From contig NZ_JPGL01000024.1 in NCBI RefSeq assembly GCF_000732615.1, positions 1 to 64,000 of the forward strand: a stretch of DNA of 64,000 nucleotides, read 5' to 3'. Below the pieces are notes generated by a model, which searched no databases, was not told the DNA's origin, and was given only the letters and a program-made list of their open reading frames with translations. This DNA is from Burkholderia paludis. Lineage in GTDB: Bacteria > Pseudomonadota > Gammaproteobacteria > Burkholderiales > Burkholderiaceae. Shown piece by piece: positions 38,343 through 46,957 of this stretch; within the stretch, counting starts at the first letter, position 1; each line of letters starts with the position of its first letter. The translations under genes were made by a program, and so were the position numbers.

Positions 38343-39182
38343 ATGGCCAAACAACCGTCGCTCGACGATTTTCGCGTGCCGTTCAGCACGCGCGAGAAGG
38401 AAGCCGCCGCATTCGCGCTCGACGCGTTCGATCCGGCCGCGAAGCCGTTTTCGTCGGGCTCGAAGGACGCCGACCGCGAACGGCTGTCGGCCGTGTCGAC
38501 CGAGCTCGACGTGCAGCAGGAGCGCCTGCATACGCAGCAGAAGAAGCGCGTGCTGCTGGTGCTGCAGGGGATGGACACCAGCGGCAAGGACGGCACCGTG
38601 CGCGCGGTGTTCCGCGAAGTCGATCCGCTCGGCCTGCGCGTCGTGTCGTTCAAGGCGCCGACGCCGATCGAGTCCGCGCACGATTTCCTGTGGCGCGTGC
38701 ATGCACAGGTGCCGGCCGCGGGCGAGCTCGCGATCTTCAATCGCAGCCACTACGAAGACGTGCTCGTGCCGCGCGTGCTCGACCAGATCGACGCGAAGGA
38801 GTGCGAGCGCCGCTACCGGCAGATCCGCGATTTCGAGACGATGCTGGTCGAGAACGGCACGACGGTCGTCAAGTGCTTCCTGCACATCTCGAAGGACGAG
38901 CAGCGTGCGCGGCTGCAGGCGCGCATCGACGATCCGGCCAAGCACTGGAAGTTCGACATCTCCGATCTCGACGCGCGCAAGCACTGGGACGCGTACCAGT
39001 CGGCATACCGCGACGCGCTGGCCGCGACGTCCGCCGAGCATGCGCCGTGGTACGTGATCCCGGCGGATTCGAAAACGCACCGCAACGTGATGATCGCCGA
39101 GCTGCTGCTGCGCACGATGACCGACATGAAGCTGGAATTCCCGCCGCCGAAGCCCGAACTCGAAGGCGTGAAGATCCGTTAA
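38343..39182 (+). CDS. ppk2: Polyphosphate kinase 2 family protein
   Basis: Cytoplasmic polyphosphate:nucleotide phosphotransferase of 279 residues. The P-loop-like Walker A is LQGMDTSGKDGTVR, the following lid region is in VSFKAPTPIESAHDFLWRVH, and the Walker B-like motif is IFNRSHYEDVLVPRV. It matches single-domain PPK2; whether it prefers AMP, ADP or GDP cannot be decided here. The ATG at 38343 is set by GGAGGA at 38333-38338; an upstream in-frame ATG falls inside the inverted repeats. It is a monocistron between gatB and exonuclease III. Confidence 0.92.
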   Translation: MAKQPSLDDFRVPFSTREKEAAAFALDAFDPAAKPFSSGSKDADRERLSAVSTELDVQQERLHTQQKKRVLLVLQGMDTSGKDGTVRAVFREVDPLGLRVVSFKAPTPIESAHDFLWRVHAQVPAAGELAIFNRSHYEDVLVPRVLDQIDAKECERRYRQIRDFETMLVENGTTVVKCFLHISKDEQRARLQARIDDPAKHWKFDISDLDARKHWDAYQSAYRDALAATSAEHAPWYVIPADSKTHRNVMIAELLLRTMTDMKLEFPPPKPELEGVKIR

Positions 39183-39222
39183 GCTGCCACCCTGTAAAAC
39201 ATCGAACTGAACGGAACCCGAC

Positions 39223-39996
39223 ATGATGCGAGTGATTACCGCCAACCTGAACGGCATCCGCTCCGCCGCGAAGAAGGGCTTCTTCGACTGGCTCGGCGAA
39301 CAGAACGCCGATTGCGTGTGCGTGCAGGAAATCAAGGTTTCGGCCGACGATCTGCCGGCCGAATTCATCGAGCCGCACGGCTTCAAGGGCTATTTCCACC
39401 ACGCCGAGAAGAAGGGCTACAGCGGCGCGGGCGTGTACAGCCGCCGCGAGCCCGACGACGTGATCATCGGCTTCGGCAGCAGCGAATTCGATGCCGAGGG
39501 GCGCTACGTCGAGGCGCGCTACGGCAAGCTGTCGGTCGTGTCGGTGTACGTGCCGTCCGGCTCGAGCGGCGAAGAGCGCCAGCAGGCGAAGTACCGCTTC
39601 ATGGACGAGTTCATGCCGCACCTCGCCGCGCTGAAGAAGAAGCGCGAGGTGATCCTGTGCGGCGACGTGAACATCGTCCACAAGGAAATCGACATCAAGA
39701 ACTGGAAGAGCAACCAGAAGAACTCGGGCTGCCTGCCGGAAGAGCGCGAGTGGCTCACGAAGCTGTTCGACGACGTCGGCTACGTCGACGTGTTCCGCAC
39801 GCTCGACCCGCGCGCCGAGCAGTACACGTGGTGGAGCAACCGCGGCCAGGCGTATGCGAAGAACGTCGGGTGGCGGATCGATTACCAGATCGCGACGCCG
39901 GGCGTGGCCGGTACCGCGAAAAGCACGTCGATCTTCAAGGACATCAAGTTCAGCGATCACGCGCCGCTGACGATCGACTACGACTACAAGAAGTGA
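39223..39996 (+). CDS. xth: Exodeoxyribonuclease III
   Basis: AP endonuclease / 3' exonuclease of 257 residues in base-excision repair. Metal and catalytic residues are in ITANLNGIRSA, CVQEIKVSADDLP (metal Glu), LCGDVNIVHKEIDIKNWKSN (Asp and Asn) and the C-terminal KFSDHAPLTIDY (His). Two adjacent ATGs (39223, 39226) are possible starts, differing by one residue. Confidence 0.95.
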   Translation: MMRVITANLNGIRSAAKKGFFDWLGEQNADCVCVQEIKVSADDLPAEFIEPHGFKGYFHHAEKKGYSGAGVYSRREPDDVIIGFGSSEFDAEGRYVEARYGKLSVVSVYVPSGSSGEERQQAKYRFMDEFMPHLAALKKKREVILCGDVNIVHKEIDIKNWKSNQKNSGCLPEEREWLTKLFDDVGYVDVFRTLDPRAEQYTWWSNRGQAYAKNVGWRIDYQIATPGVAGTAKSTSIFKDIKFSDHAPLTIDYDYKK

Positions 39997-40050
39997 GCCC
40001 CGGCGCCGTGTCGCGCGCGTAGCGGCCGAACCATTCCGCCGCCGGATGCA

Positions 40051-40087
40051 GAACGGGCCGCATGTCGAACATGCGGCCCGTTTCCTT
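40051..40087 (+). terminator. Terminator between xth and the alcohol dehydrogenase
   Basis: AACGGGCCGCATG pairs with CATGCGGCCCGTT around a TCGAA loop and is followed by TCCTTT. It lies between two convergent genes and is best oriented for the plus-strand xth transcript. Confidence 0.85.
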
Positions 40088-40098
40088 TGACGCGTCGC

Positions 40099-41151
40099 TT
40101 ACGGCTTGATGGACGCCATGTCGATCACGAACCGGTACTTCACGTCGCTCTTCAGCATCCGCTCGTAGGCCGCGTTGATCTGCTGCATCGGAATCGTCTC
40201 GATGTCCGACGTGATGCCGTGCTCCGCGCAGAAGTCGAGCATTTCCTGCGTTTCCGCGATCCCGCCGATCAGCGAGCCCGCGAGGCGGCGGCGCTTGAAG
40301 ATCAGGTTGAACACCTGCGGCGACGGGTGGTCGTGTTCCGGCGCGCCGACCAGCGTCATCGTGCCGTCGCGTTTCAGCAGGTGCAGGAACGGGTTCAGGT
40401 CGTGCTGCGCGGCGACCGTGTTCAGGATGAAGTCGAAGCTGTTCAGGTGCGCGTGCATCTGCGCCTCGTCCTTCGAGATCACGACTTCGTGCGCGCCGAC
40501 GCGCTTGCCGTCCTCGATCTTCGACGGCGACGTCGTGAACAGCACGACGTGCGCGCCCATCGCGCGCGCCAGCTTCACGCCCATGTGGCCGAGGCCGCCG
40601 AGCCCGACGATGCCGACCTTCTTGCCGGGGCCGACGTTCCACTGCCGCAGCGGCGAGTAGGTCGTGATCCCCGCGCACAGCAGCGGCGCGGCGCCGGCCG
40701 GGTCGAGCGTCTCGGGCACGCGCAGCACGAACGCCTCGTCGACCACGAGCTGCGTCGAGTAGCCGCCGTACGTGATATCGCCCGTCACGCGATCCTGGCC
40801 GTTGTAGGTGCCGACGAAGCCGTTCTCGCAATATTGCTCGAGGCCGTCGGCGCAGCTCGGGCAGGTGCGGCACGAATCGACGAGGCAGCCGACGCCGACC
40901 AGCTCGCCGACCTTGAAGTGCGACACCTGCGGGCCGACCGCGGTGACGCGGCCGACGATTTCGTGGCCCGGCACGACCGGGTAGGTCGTGTTGCGCCATT
41001 CGTTGCGCGCCTGGTGCAGATCCGAGTGGCAGACGCCGCAGAAGAGGACGTCGATCCGGACGTCGAGGTCGCGCAGCGCGCGACGCTGGAATTCGAACGG
41101 GGCGAGCGGCGACTGCGAATCGGTTGCCGCGTAGGCATAGGTTGTGCTCAT
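40099..41151 (-). CDS. Zinc-dependent alcohol/aldehyde reductase (YahK/AdhC-like)
   Basis: NADP-type medium-chain alcohol dehydrogenase of 350 residues. Catalytic zinc ligands are in FCGVCHSDLHQ (Cys) and VVPGHEIVG (His, Glu) and a later Cys. Structural zinc cysteines are in DSCRTCPSCADGLEQYC. The Rossmann motif is GLGGLGHMG. It resembles the cinnamyl-alcohol-dehydrogenase branch that reduces aldehydes. The start at 41151 (MSTTYAYAATDSQSPL) is canonical. The divergent AraC-type gene across 227 bases is the probable regulator, an arrangement like yqhD-yqhC for aldehyde detoxification. Confidence 0.92.
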   Translation of the reverse strand: MSTTYAYAATDSQSPLAPFEFQRRALRDLDVRIDVLFCGVCHSDLHQARNEWRNTTYPVVPGHEIVGRVTAVGPQVSHFKVGELVGVGCLVDSCRTCPSCADGLEQYCENGFVGTYNGQDRVTGDITYGGYSTQLVVDEAFVLRVPETLDPAGAAPLLCAGITTYSPLRQWNVGPGKKVGIVGLGGLGHMGVKLARAMGAHVVLFTTSPSKIEDGKRVGAHEVVISKDEAQMHAHLNSFDFILNTVAAQHDLNPFLHLLKRDGTMTLVGAPEHDHPSPQVFNLIFKRRRLAGSLIGGIAETQEMLDFCAEHGITSDIETIPMQQINAAYERMLKSDVKYRFVIDMASIKP

Positions 41152-41378
41152 GCGATGGGCTCCTTGTCCGGAACGGGGTCCGGTGAAACAGACTGCCGTC
41201 GCATCATGTGGCGATGCGGCGAGGCAGGACGTCATCGTAAGGAGCGCGACGCCGCGGCGAAATACATGAAGGTCTCGAAGATTTGCCTATTCCTCTCGAA
41301 TTGCATGCGAACAGCCGTCAAAATGCGTTCCAGGTGCTACATTGCGAGCCAGATTCTCTTGCCGTACAGGACCCGCCG

Positions 41379-42353
41379 ATGAGCTTCCAGCCTCTTTTCG
41401 CCGACGCGGGCGAGCGCGTGCAGCGCCGCATGATCGAGTTGCACACGCGCCTCGCGCCGAACGAGGGCGACACGCGCGCGGCGCTCGACGGCGTGCGCTT
41501 CATCCGCGTGAGCCGTCCGGGCCCGCGCATGCCCGTGCTGTACGAGCCGAGCATCATCGTCGTCTGCCAGGGGCGCAAGCTCGGTTATCTCGGCGATCGA
41601 TCGTTCGTCTACGACGCGCAGCAGTACCTGGTGCTGTCGGTGCCGCTGCCGTTCGAATGCGAGACGTTCGCCAGCATGGACGAGCCGTTCCTCGCGATCT
41701 CGATCCGCGTCGATCTCGCCGTGATCGCCGAGCTTGCGATCCTGCTCGACGAGACGCTCGGCGCGGCCGTCAGCGAGCCGCTCGGCGTCTATTCGACGGC
41801 GCTCGACGCGCCGCTGGCCGACGCGGTCGTGCGGCTGCTCGAAGCGCTGGCGTCGCCGCACGACACGCGCGTGCTGGGGCCCGGGATCATGCGCGAGATC
41901 GCATACCGCGTGCTGACGGGCGCGCAGGGCGACGCGATCCGCGCGGCGCTCGTGCAGCAGCATCACTTCGGCCGCATCGCGAAGGCGCTGCGGCGCATCC
42001 ACGCGGAGCTGACGGCCGACCTCGACGTCGAGACGCTCGCGCGCGAAGCCGGGATGAGTCTCGCGGTGTTCCATGCGCAGTTCAAGCACGTGACGGCGAC
42101 GTCGCCGATGCAGTACGTGAAGGCGGCGCGCCTGCATCAGGCGCGGTTGATGATGGTGCAGGACGGGGTCGGCGCCGGCACCGCGGCCGCGCGCGTCGGT
42201 TATGCGAGCGCGTCGCAGTTCAGCCGCGAATTCAAGCGGCTGTTCGGCCGCAGCCCGGGTGACGAGGTGCGCTGGATGCGGGAGAGCGGCAGCCGGACGC
42301 CCGGCGAGCGTGCGGCGATCGACCAGTCCGCCGGAGCGGACGTCGACGCCTAG
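41379..42353 (+). CDS. AraC-family transcriptional regulator
   Basis: Regulator of 324 residues. The N-terminal AraC_N-type cupin (about 30-190, with PSIIVVCQGRKLGYLGDRSF) senses an effector. The C-terminal pair of helix-turn-helix motifs is at about 215-310 (LAREAGMSLAVFHAQFKHVT and VGYASASQFSREFKRLFGRSP). The start at 41379 is the first with a family-like N-terminus. It is divergent from the zinc dehydrogenase and probably controls it in response to reactive aldehydes, by analogy with YqhC. Confidence 0.92.
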   Translation: MSFQPLFADAGERVQRRMIELHTRLAPNEGDTRAALDGVRFIRVSRPGPRMPVLYEPSIIVVCQGRKLGYLGDRSFVYDAQQYLVLSVPLPFECETFASMDEPFLAISIRVDLAVIAELAILLDETLGAAVSEPLGVYSTALDAPLADAVVRLLEALASPHDTRVLGPGIMREIAYRVLTGAQGDAIRAALVQQHHFGRIAKALRRIHAELTADLDVETLAREAGMSLAVFHAQFKHVTATSPMQYVKAARLHQARLMMVQDGVGAGTAAARVGYASASQFSREFKRLFGRSPGDEVRWMRESGSRTPGERAAIDQSAGADVDA

Positions 42354-42434
42354 GGTCTGTTCACGCCAATCCTGCCCTGCGGGCGCAAGGGCGCAAGGGC
42401 GCGTTCGCGAGCCCGTTATCGGCGTGAGCAGGCC
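42353..42434. repeat. Inverted repeat between convergent AraC and M48 genes
   Basis: GGTCTGTTCACGCC (42354-42367) pairs with GGCGTGAGCAGGCC (42421-42434) with two G-T wobbles and no mismatch. It fills the whole gap between two convergent stops. It shares the 12-base core GGGTCTGTTCAC with the repeat at 38272. The interior carries a short direct repeat of GGGCGCAA (about 42381-42400). It may serve as a bidirectional terminator derived from a dispersed repeat. Confidence 0.7.
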
Positions 42435-43487
42435 TTAGCGCCGCACGACCTTGCGCCGTTGCGCGCTGATGCCCGCATAGTCGGGCAGCGTGTCGACGCG
42501 CTTGCCGATTGCCTTCGCGTACAGCGGCATCAGGTCCGGCAGGCGATTCAGAAGATCCTGGCGCCGGGCCGTGCTGTACGGGTGCGTGTAGATGAAACCC
42601 GTCGCCTTGTTCGCACGCGTCGCGATCGCGAGCTTGTCCCACAGCGTGATCGCCGCGCGCGGGTCGAAGCCCGCGCGGGCGGCGATGTCGCCGCCGATCA
42701 CGTCGGCCTCGGTTTCGTCGGTCGGATCGTAGTGCAGCGATTGCAGGCGCTCGCCGAGGTTCAGCGCCGGCGGCAGCGGATCGCCGAGGCCGAACAGCGG
42801 CGGCAGCGCGGCGGCGCGCAGCGAGGTTTGCGAGGTCGCGCTGAAGTTGCTGCGCGCGTGCTCGCGCAGCGCGTGCGCGATGCCGTGCGCCAGCAGCACG
42901 CCGAGTTCGTCGTCGTTCAGATGGACGCGGTCGAGCATGCCGCCGTACACGAGCACCTTGCCGCCGGGCAGGCAGGTGAGCCGGATGTCGCGCGAGCGGA
43001 TCGCGTTGACCTCCCACGCCCAGTTCTTCACGCGGTCGTTCCACTTCACCGAATACGGCGCGAGCTTCGCGACGATCGCACGCAGGCGCTTCACGCGCGG
43101 CTGGTTCGCGGGCAGCAGGCGGTCGCTGTCGGCCGCCGCCTGCACGATCTGCATGTATTCGTTCGCGGTGAGCTGTTCGAGCAGCGGCGACGGGATCAGC
43201 GTGCGGAACGCGATGGCGTTGCCGTAGCGAAGCTGCTGAGGCGCCTGCGCGTCGGCGGCCTTCGCCGACGCGGCGGCGCCGGTCGGCTGCGCGGCTTCGG
43301 CGGCGGACGGCGGGACGGGCGCGGCGGGCGTCGCGGGTGCCGGCGCGGGCGGTGCGGCGGCCGGCGGGGAGCCCGCCGCGGTCGCGCCCGTGTCGGCCGC
43401 GTGCACGAACGTCGCGGCAAGCGCCGCCGCACCGATGCTCAACGAAGCCGCAATGCGCGCGACGCGGCGCGGGCGGTTACTGCGCAC
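42435..43487 (-). CDS. M48-family metalloprotease-like protein lacking the catalytic Glu (HGIAH)
   Basis: Exported protein of 350 residues. The signal peptide is about 1-30 (ending FVHA before ADTG), followed by an Ala/Pro-rich linker to about residue 82. The M48 core has VYGGMLDRVHLNDDELGVLLAHGIAHALREHAR, where the zinc motif reads H201-G-I-A-H205 instead of HExxH. The third ligand Glu260 is kept in TDETEADVIGGD. The Gly202 codon is GGC at 42882-42884. Zinc may still bind, but the general base is missing, so proteolysis is doubtful. It overlaps ampG by 11 bases at its start, suggesting co-translation and a link to cell-wall biology. Confidence 0.85.
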   Translation of the reverse strand: MRSNRPRRVARIAASLSIGAAALAATFVHAADTGATAAGSPPAAAPPAPAPATPAAPVPPSAAEAAQPTGAAASAKAADAQAPQQLRYGNAIAFRTLIPSPLLEQLTANEYMQIVQAAADSDRLLPANQPRVKRLRAIVAKLAPYSVKWNDRVKNWAWEVNAIRSRDIRLTCLPGGKVLVYGGMLDRVHLNDDELGVLLAHGIAHALREHARSNFSATSQTSLRAAALPPLFGLGDPLPPALNLGERLQSLHYDPTDETEADVIGGDIAARAGFDPRAAITLWDKLAIATRANKATGFIYTHPYSTARRQDLLNRLPDLMPLYAKAIGKRVDTLPDYAGISAQRRKVVRR

Positions 43488-44898
43488 GGCTGGCCTCGCC
43501 GTTGCGTGCGGCGCCGTTCCACGGCGCGATCTTGAACAGCAGCAGCATGCCGGGAATCGCGAGCGCGGTGCAGACGATGAAGTAGTCGAACCAGCCGATC
43601 TTCGCGACGATGAAGCCGCTCGCCGCCGAGGCGAGCGTGCGCGGCACCGACGCGAGGCTCGTGAACAGCGCGAACTGCGTGGCCGTATAGCGCGGGTCGG
43701 TCGTGCTCGCGATATACGCGACGAATGCGGCCATCGTCAGGCCGGTCGTGAAGGTTTCGAAGCCGTAGACGAGTGCGAGCGCGACCGTCATCGGGCTGAA
43801 TTGCGGCGTGACGGCGATGCCGAGGATCGACAGCGCGGATGCGATCGCATGACTGGTCGACACGGTGAAGTCGTAGAGCATCGCGAGCACCGGCGAGCCG
43901 GGGCCGAGCTGCGCGAGCCACGCGAAGCCGAGCGTCGACACCATCTGCAGCGCGCCGAAGATCCACAGCCCGCGGCCGATGCCGATCTTCACGAGCCAGA
44001 TGCCGCCGATGATGCCGCCGGCGACGCTCGCGACGAGCGCGGTGGTTTTCGCGACGATGCCGATTTCGGTGCGCGAGAAGCCGATGTCGAGGAAGAACGA
44101 GGTCGACAGCGTGGTGGCCATCGTGTCGCCGATCTTGAACAGGAAGATGAACGCGATCACGAGCAGCGCGCCGGCCCAGCCGTCGCGCTGGATGAATTCG
44201 CGGAACGGCAGCACGATCGCGTCGCGCAGGTTGCGCGGCGGCGCGCCGGCCACTTCGGGCTCGCGCACGAACAGCGTCATCAGGATGCCCGGCAGCATGA
44301 ATGCGCCGGTGAGCGCGAACACGGCGTCCCACGGCATGTGGTCGGACAGGATCAGCGCCAGCGAGCCGGGGATCAGCGCGGCGAGCTTGTACGCGTTCAC
44401 GTGCACCGCGTTGCCGAGGCCCTGCTCGGTGTCGCGCAGCAGTTCGCGGCGGTACGCGTCGATCACGATGTCGGAGCTCGCGCCGAAGAACGCGACGAGC
44501 GTCGTGAGCGCGGCGACCGTCCAGATCGAGTCGCGCGGCGACACGAAACCGAGCGCGGCGATCGCGCCCGCGACCAGCAGTTGCGTGAGCAGCATCCAGC
44601 CGCGCCGGCGGCCCGGCCGCCAGCCGGGCAGGCGCGGGATGTAGCGATCCATCAGCGGCGCCCACAGGAACTTCCACGTATACGGGAACTGGATCAGCGC
44701 GAACAGGCCGATTTCCTTCAGGTTCACGCCTTCCGAGCGCAGCCATGCCTGCACGAGGTAGACGAGCGTGAAGAGGGGCAGACCCGACGTGAAACCCAGG
44801 AACACGCAGATCAGCATGTGCGTGTTCAGATAGGCTCGCCAGCCGGGGTGATCCTCGTGAGCGGTGAGTGCGGGCGCCTCGTGTGGCGTTTTCGACAT
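43477..44898 (-). CDS. ampG: AmpG-family muropeptide transporter
   Basis: Major facilitator permease of 473 residues with about 12-14 transmembrane segments that brings anhydromuropeptides into the cytoplasm for recycling. The signature opening is HMLICVFLGFTSGLPLFTL, followed by QFPYTWKFLWAPLMDRY, which is characteristic of AmpG. Recycling feeds AmpR-type beta-lactamase induction in species that have it. The M48-like gene overlaps its 3' end by 11 bases. Confidence 0.95.
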   Translation of the reverse strand: MSKTPHEAPALTAHEDHPGWRAYLNTHMLICVFLGFTSGLPLFTLVYLVQAWLRSEGVNLKEIGLFALIQFPYTWKFLWAPLMDRYIPRLPGWRPGRRRGWMLLTQLLVAGAIAALGFVSPRDSIWTVAALTTLVAFFGASSDIVIDAYRRELLRDTEQGLGNAVHVNAYKLAALIPGSLALILSDHMPWDAVFALTGAFMLPGILMTLFVREPEVAGAPPRNLRDAIVLPFREFIQRDGWAGALLVIAFIFLFKIGDTMATTLSTSFFLDIGFSRTEIGIVAKTTALVASVAGGIIGGIWLVKIGIGRGLWIFGALQMVSTLGFAWLAQLGPGSPVLAMLYDFTVSTSHAIASALSILGIAVTPQFSPMTVALALVYGFETFTTGLTMAAFVAYIASTTDPRYTATQFALFTSLASVPRTLASAASGFIVAKIGWFDYFIVCTALAIPGMLLLFKIAPWNGAARNGEASRAQ

Positions 44899-45005
44899 GG
44901 AATGGAGCTGTGTGGCGTTGACGGATTGCGGCGGCGGCGCAAGCGGCGCAGGAGGGGCGGCCGCTTGCGCGTGCGAAACGGAGCTTCCGTCGACGGCTCT
45001 CCGGC

Positions 45006-45614
45006 TCAGCTGCGCTTGACGCGGTAGACAGCAAGACTACCACGCCAGTTCGCTCCCCACCGAATCGGCTGGCCTTCGTGCAGCACGATGCGGTCGAGGA
45101 TCGTCACGCCGACTTCCGGTGCGAGCGCCTCGAAATCCTTGATCGTCAGCACCCGCACGTTCGGCGTGTTGTGCCACTGGTACGGCAGCGACTTCGACAC
45201 CGGCATGCGGCCGCGCAGCACCGACAGCCGGTGCGCCCAGTAGCCGAAGTTCGGGAACGACACGATGCATTCGCGCCCGACCCGCGCGGTTTCGCGCAGG
45301 ATCGCGGCCGTCTGGTGGATCGTCTGCAGCGTCTGCGACAGGATCGCGAAATCGAAGCTGTGGTCTTCGAACAGGCGCAGCCCGTCCTCCAGGTTCTGCT
45401 GGATCACGTTGATGCCGTTCTTCGTGCTCGCGAGCACGCCTGCATCGTTCAGTTCGATGCCGTAGCCGGTGACGTCCAGCTCCTCCATCAGCAGCGACAG
45501 CAGCGAGCCGTCGCCGCAGCCGAGATCGAGCACGGTGCCGCGCGGCTCGACCCAGCGGGCGATCGCGCGGAAGTCCGCGCGTGCGGACAGGGAATTCAGC
45601 GCTTGCTGGTTCAT
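45006..45614 (-). CDS. metW: Methionine biosynthesis protein MetW
   Basis: Methyltransferase-fold protein of 202 residues that partners MetX; it is required with MetX for homoserine acylation in several proteobacteria. The Rossmann motif is [12 protein letters not shown] (about 29-40), followed by YGIELND. The start at 45614 overlaps the metX stop by four bases, so the two are coupled and should come under the metX leader's control. Confidence 0.95.
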   Translation of the reverse strand: MNQQALNSLSARADFRAIARWVEPRGTVLDLGCGDGSLLSLLMEELDVTGYGIELNDAGVLASTKNGINVIQQNLEDGLRLFEDHSFDFAILSQTLQTIHQTAAILRETARVGRECIVSFPNFGYWAHRLSVLRGRMPVSKSLPYQWHNTPNVRVLTIKDFEALAPEVGVTILDRIVLHEGQPIRWGANWRGSLAVYRVKRS

Positions 45615-46756
45615 GCGCCCACCTCGTTGGCGATTCGTTCGTAATAGGCGCGAATCAGGTTGTGATAGCGCGCGTCGTCGAGCAGGAACGCGTCGTGGCC
45701 GTGCGGCGCGTCGATTTCCGCGTAGCTGACCGTGCGCTTGTTGTCGAGCAGCGCCTTCACGATCTCGCGCGAACGCGCGGGCGCGAAACGCCAGTCGGTC
45801 GTGAAGCTCGCGATCAGGTACTTCGCCTGGGTGTGCGCGAGCGCGGCCGTCAGGTTGCCGTCGAACGCCTTCGCCGGATCGAAGTAGTCGAGCGCGCGCG
45901 TGATCAGCAGGTAAGTGTTCGCGTCGAAGTAGTCGGCGAACTTGTCGCCCTGGTAGCGCAGGTACGACTCGACCTCGAATTCGACGTCGAAGCTGAAGTT
46001 GTACGCGTCGAGCGCGCCGTCGGCGCGGCGCAGCGCGCGGCCGAATTTCTCGGCCATGTCGTCGTCGGACAGGTAGGTGATGTGGCCGATCATCCGCGCG
46101 ACGCGCAAGCCCCGCTTCGGCTTCACGCCGTGCGCGTAGTAGTCGCCGCCGTGGAAGTCGGGATCGGACAGGATCGCCGAGCGCGCGACCTCGTTGAACG
46201 CGATGTTCTGCGCGGACAGTTTCGGCGTCGATGCGACGTCGATGCAGTGCGCGACGCGCTCCGGATACATCAGGCTCCACGCGAGCGCCTGCATGCCGCC
46301 GAGGCTGCCGCCCATCACCGCGGCGAAGCGTTCGATGCCGAACGCGTCGGCGACGCGCGCCTGCGCGTGCACCCAGTCCTCGACGGTCACGACCGGAAAG
46401 CGTGCGCCGTACGGCTTGCCGGTCGACGGATCGGTGCTCATCGGGCCGGTCGAGCCGAAGCACGAGCCGAGGTTGTTCACGCCGATCACGAAGAAGCGGT
46501 TGGTGTCGAGGGGCTTGCCGGGCCCGACCATGTTGTCCCACCAGCCGGTGCTGCGCGGATCGTCCGCGTAGACGCCGGCGACGTGATGCGACGCGTTGAG
46601 CGCGTGGCAGACGAGCACCGCGTTCGAGCGCGCGGCGTTGAGTTCGCCGTAGGTCTCGACGACGAGCTGATAGTTGCCGATCACGCTGCCGCTTTGCAAG
46701 CGCAGCGGTTCGGCGAAGTGCATGGTCTGTGGAGCGACGATGCCGATCGATTCCAT
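45611..46756 (-). CDS. metX: Homoserine O-acyltransferase MetX (succinyl-type likely)
   Basis: Alpha/beta-hydrolase acyltransferase of 381 residues that activates homoserine, the first committed step of methionine synthesis. The nucleophile is in [10 protein letters not shown] (GxSxG-type), with Asp and His expected near the C-terminus. The substrate opening is [14 protein letters not shown]. The enzyme type that occurs with MetW in betaproteobacteria usually uses succinyl-CoA, which is family knowledge rather than visible here. The ATG at 46756 has AAGGCGG upstream (46762-46768). A SAM-II-type riboswitch lies in its leader. Confidence 0.95.
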   Translation of the reverse strand: MESIGIVAPQTMHFAEPLRLQSGSVIGNYQLVVETYGELNAARSNAVLVCHALNASHHVAGVYADDPRSTGWWDNMVGPGKPLDTNRFFVIGVNNLGSCFGSTGPMSTDPSTGKPYGARFPVVTVEDWVHAQARVADAFGIERFAAVMGGSLGGMQALAWSLMYPERVAHCIDVASTPKLSAQNIAFNEVARSAILSDPDFHGGDYYAHGVKPKRGLRVARMIGHITYLSDDDMAEKFGRALRRADGALDAYNFSFDVEFEVESYLRYQGDKFADYFDANTYLLITRALDYFDPAKAFDGNLTAALAHTQAKYLIASFTTDWRFAPARSREIVKALLDNKRTVSYAEIDAPHGHDAFLLDDARYHNLIRAYYERIANEVGA

Positions 46757-46930
46757 TCGTTCCGCCTTATGCCTTATGACTGGGCGGCTAAATGGTGTCG
46801 GCGAGGCGCGGAGTCGGAGATGCGCGGCTGACGACCTCTTTAGCCGCATTTGTAGTGAACCGCCGGGACAACGACGAATCGGTGCCCGGCCGGTTCGCGC
46901 GCCCGCAATCGAGTCAGCAAATCGGCGCGC
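46757..46930 (-). promoter_or_regulatory. SAM-II (SAM-alpha) riboswitch and leader of metX
   Basis: On the minus strand P1 pairs 46924-46930 (GCGCGCC) with 46897-46903 (GGCGCGC). Its loop carries GAUUU (46919-46923) and AUUGC (46905-46909). The 3' segment holds GCUAAA (46839-46844) and pairs with UUGC, leaving the U of GCUAAA bulged. These match the SAM-contacting elements of SAM-II as I recall them. An extra helix (46885-46896 with 46857-46867, one bulge) fills the linker. Downstream, 46784-46792 (UUUAGCCGC) can pair with GCGGCUAAA (46839-46847), or its CCGCC (46783-46787) can pair with the Shine-Dalgarno GGCGG (46762-46766). This predicts repression of metX translation when SAM is bound. 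A TATACT at 46966-46971 may be the -10. Confidence 0.8.
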
Positions 46931-46957
46931 TTCCGACCTGTCGCCCAGGGGGCGACG
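46931..46957 (-). other. Hairpin just 5' of the metX riboswitch
   Basis: The minus strand forms CCGACC-GTCGCCC / GGGCGAC-A-GGTCGG with a CCT loop and one bulge, directly abutting riboswitch helix P1. No T-run follows, so it is not a terminator. It may stabilise the 5' end of the leader or stack on P1. Confidence 0.55.
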
